A stretch of 32,143 bases of DNA from Acidobacteriota bacterium (GTDB taxonomy: Bacteria; Acidobacteriota; Blastocatellia; Pyrinomonadales; Pyrinomonadaceae), in assembly GCA_003223975.1 (NCBI GenBank), contig QHXS01000035.1, positions 1 to 32,143 on the forward strand, read 5' to 3'. The position numbers and the translations under genes are program-made. Below the pieces are notes generated by a model. The model was not told the origin of the DNA. It did no database searches and was given only the letters and a program-made list of their open reading frames with translations. Positions 28,181-32,143 of the stretch are shown in pieces (within the stretch, counting starts at the first letter, position 1; every line of letters begins with the position of its first letter).

Positions 28181-29833
28181 ATGTTCACAAATCCCTTCAG
28201 AATTCTCTGCATTATCTTGATCGTCTTTGGTTTTTCGGTCGCGCAGATTCCCGACAAGCAGAAGGTCGTCGCCGGGGCGGAACGAGCGCTTGAAAGGGCT
28301 GCTAAGACAAATTCGATGCCCGCTCCCGGCTGCGCCGTCGGCGTTTCCGTTAATGGCGAATCGGTATTTGAAAAAGCGTTCGGTCTTGCAGAAATGGAGC
28401 ATAATGTTCCGAACACGGCACAAACCATATTTGAATCTGGCTCGGTGGCTAAGCAATTCACGGCTGCCGCTCTTGTTTTGCTCCAGCAAGAAGGGAAATT
28501 GAGCATCGACGATCCGGTTCGGAAATACATCCCGGAATTGCCCGATTACGGAACGCCTCTGACGATCCGACACATGCTTAACCACACGGCTGGGCTTCGC
28601 GATTGGGGGTCTGTGATGGAGCTGACAGGAGCCGGACGCGGCGACCGGGTCATAACTCAGGACATCGCATTGGATGTGATCGCTCGTCAGAAAGCGTTGG
28701 ACTTCGCGCCCGGCGCCGAATATTCCTATTCGAACAGCGGCTACAACCTGGCGGCGATCATTGTCGAACGTGTTTCAAAGCAGAAATTTGCGGACTTTCT
28801 AAAGGAACGTATTTTTAAGCCCCTCGGCATGAACCATTCGTCAATTCGTGACGATTACAGGCGGCTCGTGCCCGGGCGGGCCCAAGGCTATTCAAGATCG
28901 GGTGCGAACGGGCCCTGGATGCTGAACATGCCGATCATGAATGTCTACGGCAATGGCGGGATCCTCACCACGGTCGGAGACTGGTTGAAATGGAATGCGA
29001 TGCTTGATTCGCGTTCGATGGGAGCGCCGTTGGTCGAAGCACTCGAAACGCAAGGCGTTCTTAACGACGGACGAAAGATCACGTATGCATTGGGGCTCGT
29101 TGTTGACTCATACAAGGGCATACGGCAGATCGGCCACAATGGGGCGACCGCTGGCTATGTTACCGCGCTTGGCCGCTACCCCGATCAGAAGTTGTCCGTT
29201 GCGGTGCTGTGTAACGGAAGCGCGATGGATCCCAACGAACTTTTGGAAAGCATTGTAGACGAATCACTGGGGCCATTTCCGTCGTCTCCGGTCCAGACGC
29301 CAACGTTTGTAAAGCTGTCGGAAGACCAATTAATGAAGTTTGTAGGCACATGGCGAAACGAGAAAACAAGGAATCCAAATCAGATCATTCTCGATAATGG
29401 AGAACTCAAGATCAACGGTGGATCGCTAAAACCGATTTCCGAAGACGCGTTCATGCTCGGCGAACGGAAAGCAAAATTCATCTCTAATAAGGACGGGCTC
29501 GCGAGCGTGATGGAGATCGCGAACACCGACGGCTCGATGACTCGGCTTTTGTTCGAGCGGGAATGGAAACCGACCGACCTGAATGAATTTGCAGGTGATT
29601 GGTACAGCGAAGAAGCGCAGTCGCGGATTTCCATCGCCATCGAGAACGGCAGTGCAATCCTGAATTTGCGGCCCGTGCTGCACTTCCAGCTCAGGCCGGT
29701 CTATCGAGACGCATTTAGCGGCCAGGGCTTTACATTGTGGTTTACCCGTGACCCATCGGGAAAGATAACCCAACTTCACGTCGGCGGCCCGCGGATGCGA
29801 GATATGCTGTTCACACGCGCACTCTCACGGTAA
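28181..29833 (+). CDS. Beta-lactamase-family serine hydrolase (class C-like) with C-terminal extension
   Basis: Signal peptide FGFSVAQ; SVAKQFTAA (SxxK), YSNSGYN (YxN), IGHNGATAGY. Confidence 0.9.
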   Translation: MFTNPFRILCIILIVFGFSVAQIPDKQKVVAGAERALERAAKTNSMPAPGCAVGVSVNGESVFEKAFGLAEMEHNVPNTAQTIFESGSVAKQFTAAALVLLQQEGKLSIDDPVRKYIPELPDYGTPLTIRHMLNHTAGLRDWGSVMELTGAGRGDRVITQDIALDVIARQKALDFAPGAEYSYSNSGYNLAAIIVERVSKQKFADFLKERIFKPLGMNHSSIRDDYRRLVPGRAQGYSRSGANGPWMLNMPIMNVYGNGGILTTVGDWLKWNAMLDSRSMGAPLVEALETQGVLNDGRKITYALGLVVDSYKGIRQIGHNGATAGYVTALGRYPDQKLSVAVLCNGSAMDPNELLESIVDESLGPFPSSPVQTPTFVKLSEDQLMKFVGTWRNEKTRNPNQIILDNGELKINGGSLKPISEDAFMLGERKAKFISNKDGLASVMEIANTDGSMTRLLFEREWKPTDLNEFAGDWYSEEAQSRISIAIENGSAILNLRPVLHFQLRPVYRDAFSGQGFTLWFTRDPSGKITQLHVGGPRMRDMLFTRALSR

Positions 29834-29843
29834 CGATTGAATT

Positions 29844-31220
29844 ATGAAACTGGCATATCCACTTTTATTGCTTCTGCTTTTTTGTGGCTCACTTCTCGGC
29901 CAGAGTTCGATTGAACGGTCGGTGGACGATTTCATAAAGGCCGAGATGGAGCGGCAAAAGATCCCGGGCGTTTCGCTCGCAGTGGTAAGAGATGGAAAGC
30001 CTTTGATCGTAAAAGGTTACGGCTTTGCAAATCTTGAGCATCAAGTTCCGGTCAAACCTGAAACGATCTTTCAATCCGGGTCGATGGGCAAACAGTTCAC
30101 AGCATTTGCGGTGATGCTTTTGGTCGAAGAGGGAAAGATCGGCCTGGAAGAAAAGATCAGCAAATATCTTGGGGATGTTCCGCCAGCCTGGTCGAACATC
30201 ACAATACGCCACTTGCTGACCCATACAAGCGGTATGACCGATTATCCAGACAGTTTCGATTTCCGCCGCGACTTTACCGAGGACGAACTCCTGAAATGGG
30301 CGAAGGAGGTTCCGGTAGCTTTTGCCCCGGGTGAAAAATGGCAGTACAGCAATCTCGGCTTTGTTACGTTAGGACTGATCATTCACAAGGCATCTGGCAA
30401 ATTCTACGGCGATCTGCTGCAGGAGCGCGTGTTCAAACCGCTTGGAATGACGACGGCGAGGATCATCAACGAGGCTGATGTCATCCCCAATAGGGCCGCT
30501 GGTTACAGGTTGGACAAGGGCGAATTGAAGAATCAAAACTGGGTGTCGCCTTCTATGAATACGACTGCGGACGGCTCCTTATACCTGACGGTGCTAGACG
30601 TGATGAAATGGGACGACGCGCTCACTAATCGCAAACTTCTGAGCACCGCGTCGTACGACCAAATGTGGACGCCGGTTAAGCTGAACAACGGCAAGACGGA
30701 GCATTACGGATTCGGATGGGCCCTTCGCGAAGTGAACGGCAAACGAGTGATCGAACACGGCGGTGCATGGCAAGGCTTCAAGTCTTTCATCGCAAGATAT
30801 CCCGACAATAATTTGACGGTTATCGTATTCGCGAATTCTTCGAACACAAATCCAGCACGGCTTGCGAACCGTATAGCAGAGATCATCGATCCGCAGTTGA
30901 AGCCATATACGATGACCGATCCGGATCCTAAACTCACAGCTGACTTTCGACAGTTGCTTGCGAACATTTTGAAGGGAGACGTCGATGAGAAACGATTCGC
31001 AGCTTCAGTTCGGCAGGCGCTCACCGATCCTACCGATCGCTTGATCGCTCACATGAAAACGATCGGCCCGATCCAGAAATTCGAACTACTTGAGCGTAAT
31101 GTTTCAGATGCGGGAGTGCTCTATCGATACAGCGCCGAATTTGGAAGCATGACGGTAAACCTGTTCATTCGCGTGGGTAAAGATGGTCGAATCGATCGTT
31201 TTGAGTTGAATCCCGATTAG
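29844..31220 (+). CDS. Beta-lactamase-family serine hydrolase (class C-like)
   Basis: Signal peptide; SGSMGKQFTAF (SxxK), YSNLGFVTLG (YxN), IEHGGAWQGFKSF. Confidence 0.92.
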   Translation: MKLAYPLLLLLLFCGSLLGQSSIERSVDDFIKAEMERQKIPGVSLAVVRDGKPLIVKGYGFANLEHQVPVKPETIFQSGSMGKQFTAFAVMLLVEEGKIGLEEKISKYLGDVPPAWSNITIRHLLTHTSGMTDYPDSFDFRRDFTEDELLKWAKEVPVAFAPGEKWQYSNLGFVTLGLIIHKASGKFYGDLLQERVFKPLGMTTARIINEADVIPNRAAGYRLDKGELKNQNWVSPSMNTTADGSLYLTVLDVMKWDDALTNRKLLSTASYDQMWTPVKLNNGKTEHYGFGWALREVNGKRVIEHGGAWQGFKSFIARYPDNNLTVIVFANSSNTNPARLANRIAEIIDPQLKPYTMTDPDPKLTADFRQLLANILKGDVDEKRFAASVRQALTDPTDRLIAHMKTIGPIQKFELLERNVSDAGVLYRYSAEFGSMTVNLFIRVGKDGRIDRFELNPD

Positions 31221-31231
31221 TAAAGTTCCGT

Positions 31232-32143
31232 ATGAAAACATTAATTAAGAATGGCCGAGTAGTTACCGCTGTCGACGATTACACGGCTGAAATTCTCATC
31301 GAAGACGAAACGATCTCGATGATCGGAAAGCAGATCGACATCGATGCCGATGTTGTCATCAACGCAAAAAACAAACTCGTAATTCCGGGTGGCATCGATC
31401 CGCATACGCATATGGAACTGCCGTTTGGCGGCACCCAATCGAGCGACGATTTTTTTACAGGCACGCGTGCGGCGGCGTTTGGAGGCACCACGACTATCAT
31501 CGACTTTGCCGTGCAAACGAAAGGTGAGTCGATGATCTCCGGTGTCGACGCGTGGCACAAGAAGGCGGAAGGGAAGTGTGCGATCGACTATGGCTTTCAT
31601 CTCATCACCACCGATTTTGAAGACAAGCACACCGAAGAGATGTACACGTTGATGGACGAGGGAATTACGTCCTTCAAGCTATTTATGGCCTATCCCGGTG
31701 TGTTTCTCGCCGATGACGCGACGATCTTTCGCGCGATGTCGGCGGCCGGCGAACGCGGAGGTTTGATCTGCATGCACGCCGAGAACGGGATCGTGATCAA
31801 CGAGATCATCAAACGCTTTCTCGCCGACGGCAGAACAGCGCCGAAGTATCACGCGCTGACGCGACCGACGATCGCGGAAGCCGAAGGCGTCCATCGCGCG
31901 ATCGCGATCGCTGAGATGGCCGAGTCGCCGGTGTACATCGTGCATCTGAGCTGCACCGACGCGCTCAACAAAGTGCGCGAAGCACGCGATCGCGGCATCC
32001 CTGCATTCGCTGAAACATGTCCGCAATATCTTTTCCATTCGATCGAGGACTACGGTGATGACTTTGAAGGTGCTCGATATGTCATGACGCCGCCGCTCCG
32101 CGAGAAGCACAATCAGGCGGAGCTTTGGAAAGGCTTAAAGATG
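31232..32143 (+). CDS. hydA: Dihydropyrimidinase (hydantoinase/dihydropyrimidinase family), 3'-truncated by window end
   Basis: MKTLIKNGRVVTAVDDYTAEILIEDETISMIG...VIPGGIDPHTHMELPFGGTQSSDDFFTGTRAAAFGGTTTIIDFA...FKLFMAYPGVFLADD...CMHAENG; frame open to the end (absent from the ORF table because it has no stop). Confidence 0.93.
   Translation, partial: MKTLIKNGRVVTAVDDYTAEILIEDETISMIGKQIDIDADVVINAKNKLVIPGGIDPHTHMELPFGGTQSSDDFFTGTRAAAFGGTTTIIDFAVQTKGESMISGVDAWHKKAEGKCAIDYGFHLITTDFEDKHTEEMYTLMDEGITSFKLFMAYPGVFLADDATIFRAMSAAGERGGLICMHAENGIVINEIIKRFLADGRTAPKYHALTRPTIAEAEGVHRAIAIAEMAESPVYIVHLSCTDALNKVREARDRGIPAFAETCPQYLFHSIEDYGDDFEGARYVMTPPLREKHNQAELWKGLKM

Noticed and set aside
31885-31912. GCGATCGC-like palindromes reminiscent of HIP1
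   Set aside because: GATCG-rich words are common throughout the coding regions here (e.g. ATC Ile codons); no evidence of a dispersed element.

Overview
Window of about 32 kb that looks like ordinary chromosome from a GC-moderate bacterium. Gene content and style suggest Acidobacteriota/Blastocatellia, but that is an inference from impression only. No rRNA, CRISPR array, prophage or transposase was seen. Supported features: a tRNA-Pro(TGG) next to an HU-family gene and rdgB; a tesA/ybbA/ybbP-type locus (divergent arylesterase and ABC transporter) split by a four-helix-bundle (S23/IVP) gene; threonine synthase; an FtsX-like ABC permease followed by a GT39-like gene; a GMC oxidoreductase/SDR pair; an LPG-synthase-TM/UPF0104 flippase-like protein; a two-gene secreted operon with an alkaline-phosphatase-superfamily protein; a PGI-type isomerase; a DUF885 lipoprotein; and a class III aminotransferase, two tandem beta-lactamase-family serine hydrolases and a 3'-truncated dihydropyrimidinase. 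The most interesting signals are: (1) an apparent ~523-bp element carrying the S23 gene, bounded by 10-bp inverted termini and 9-bp tandem repeats, inserted between ybbA and ybbP; (2) four GGACA(A/G) direct repeats at exactly 11-bp spacing upstream of an ABC permease; (3) a hairpin/heptamer repeat that appears inserted in frame in threonine synthase; (4) a heptanucleotide tandem repeat inside a membrane-protein ORF; (5) a GMC-like oxidoreductase with a CX2CX2CX3C motif overlapping an SDR gene. Family assignments come from reading protein motifs by eye; no database search was run.
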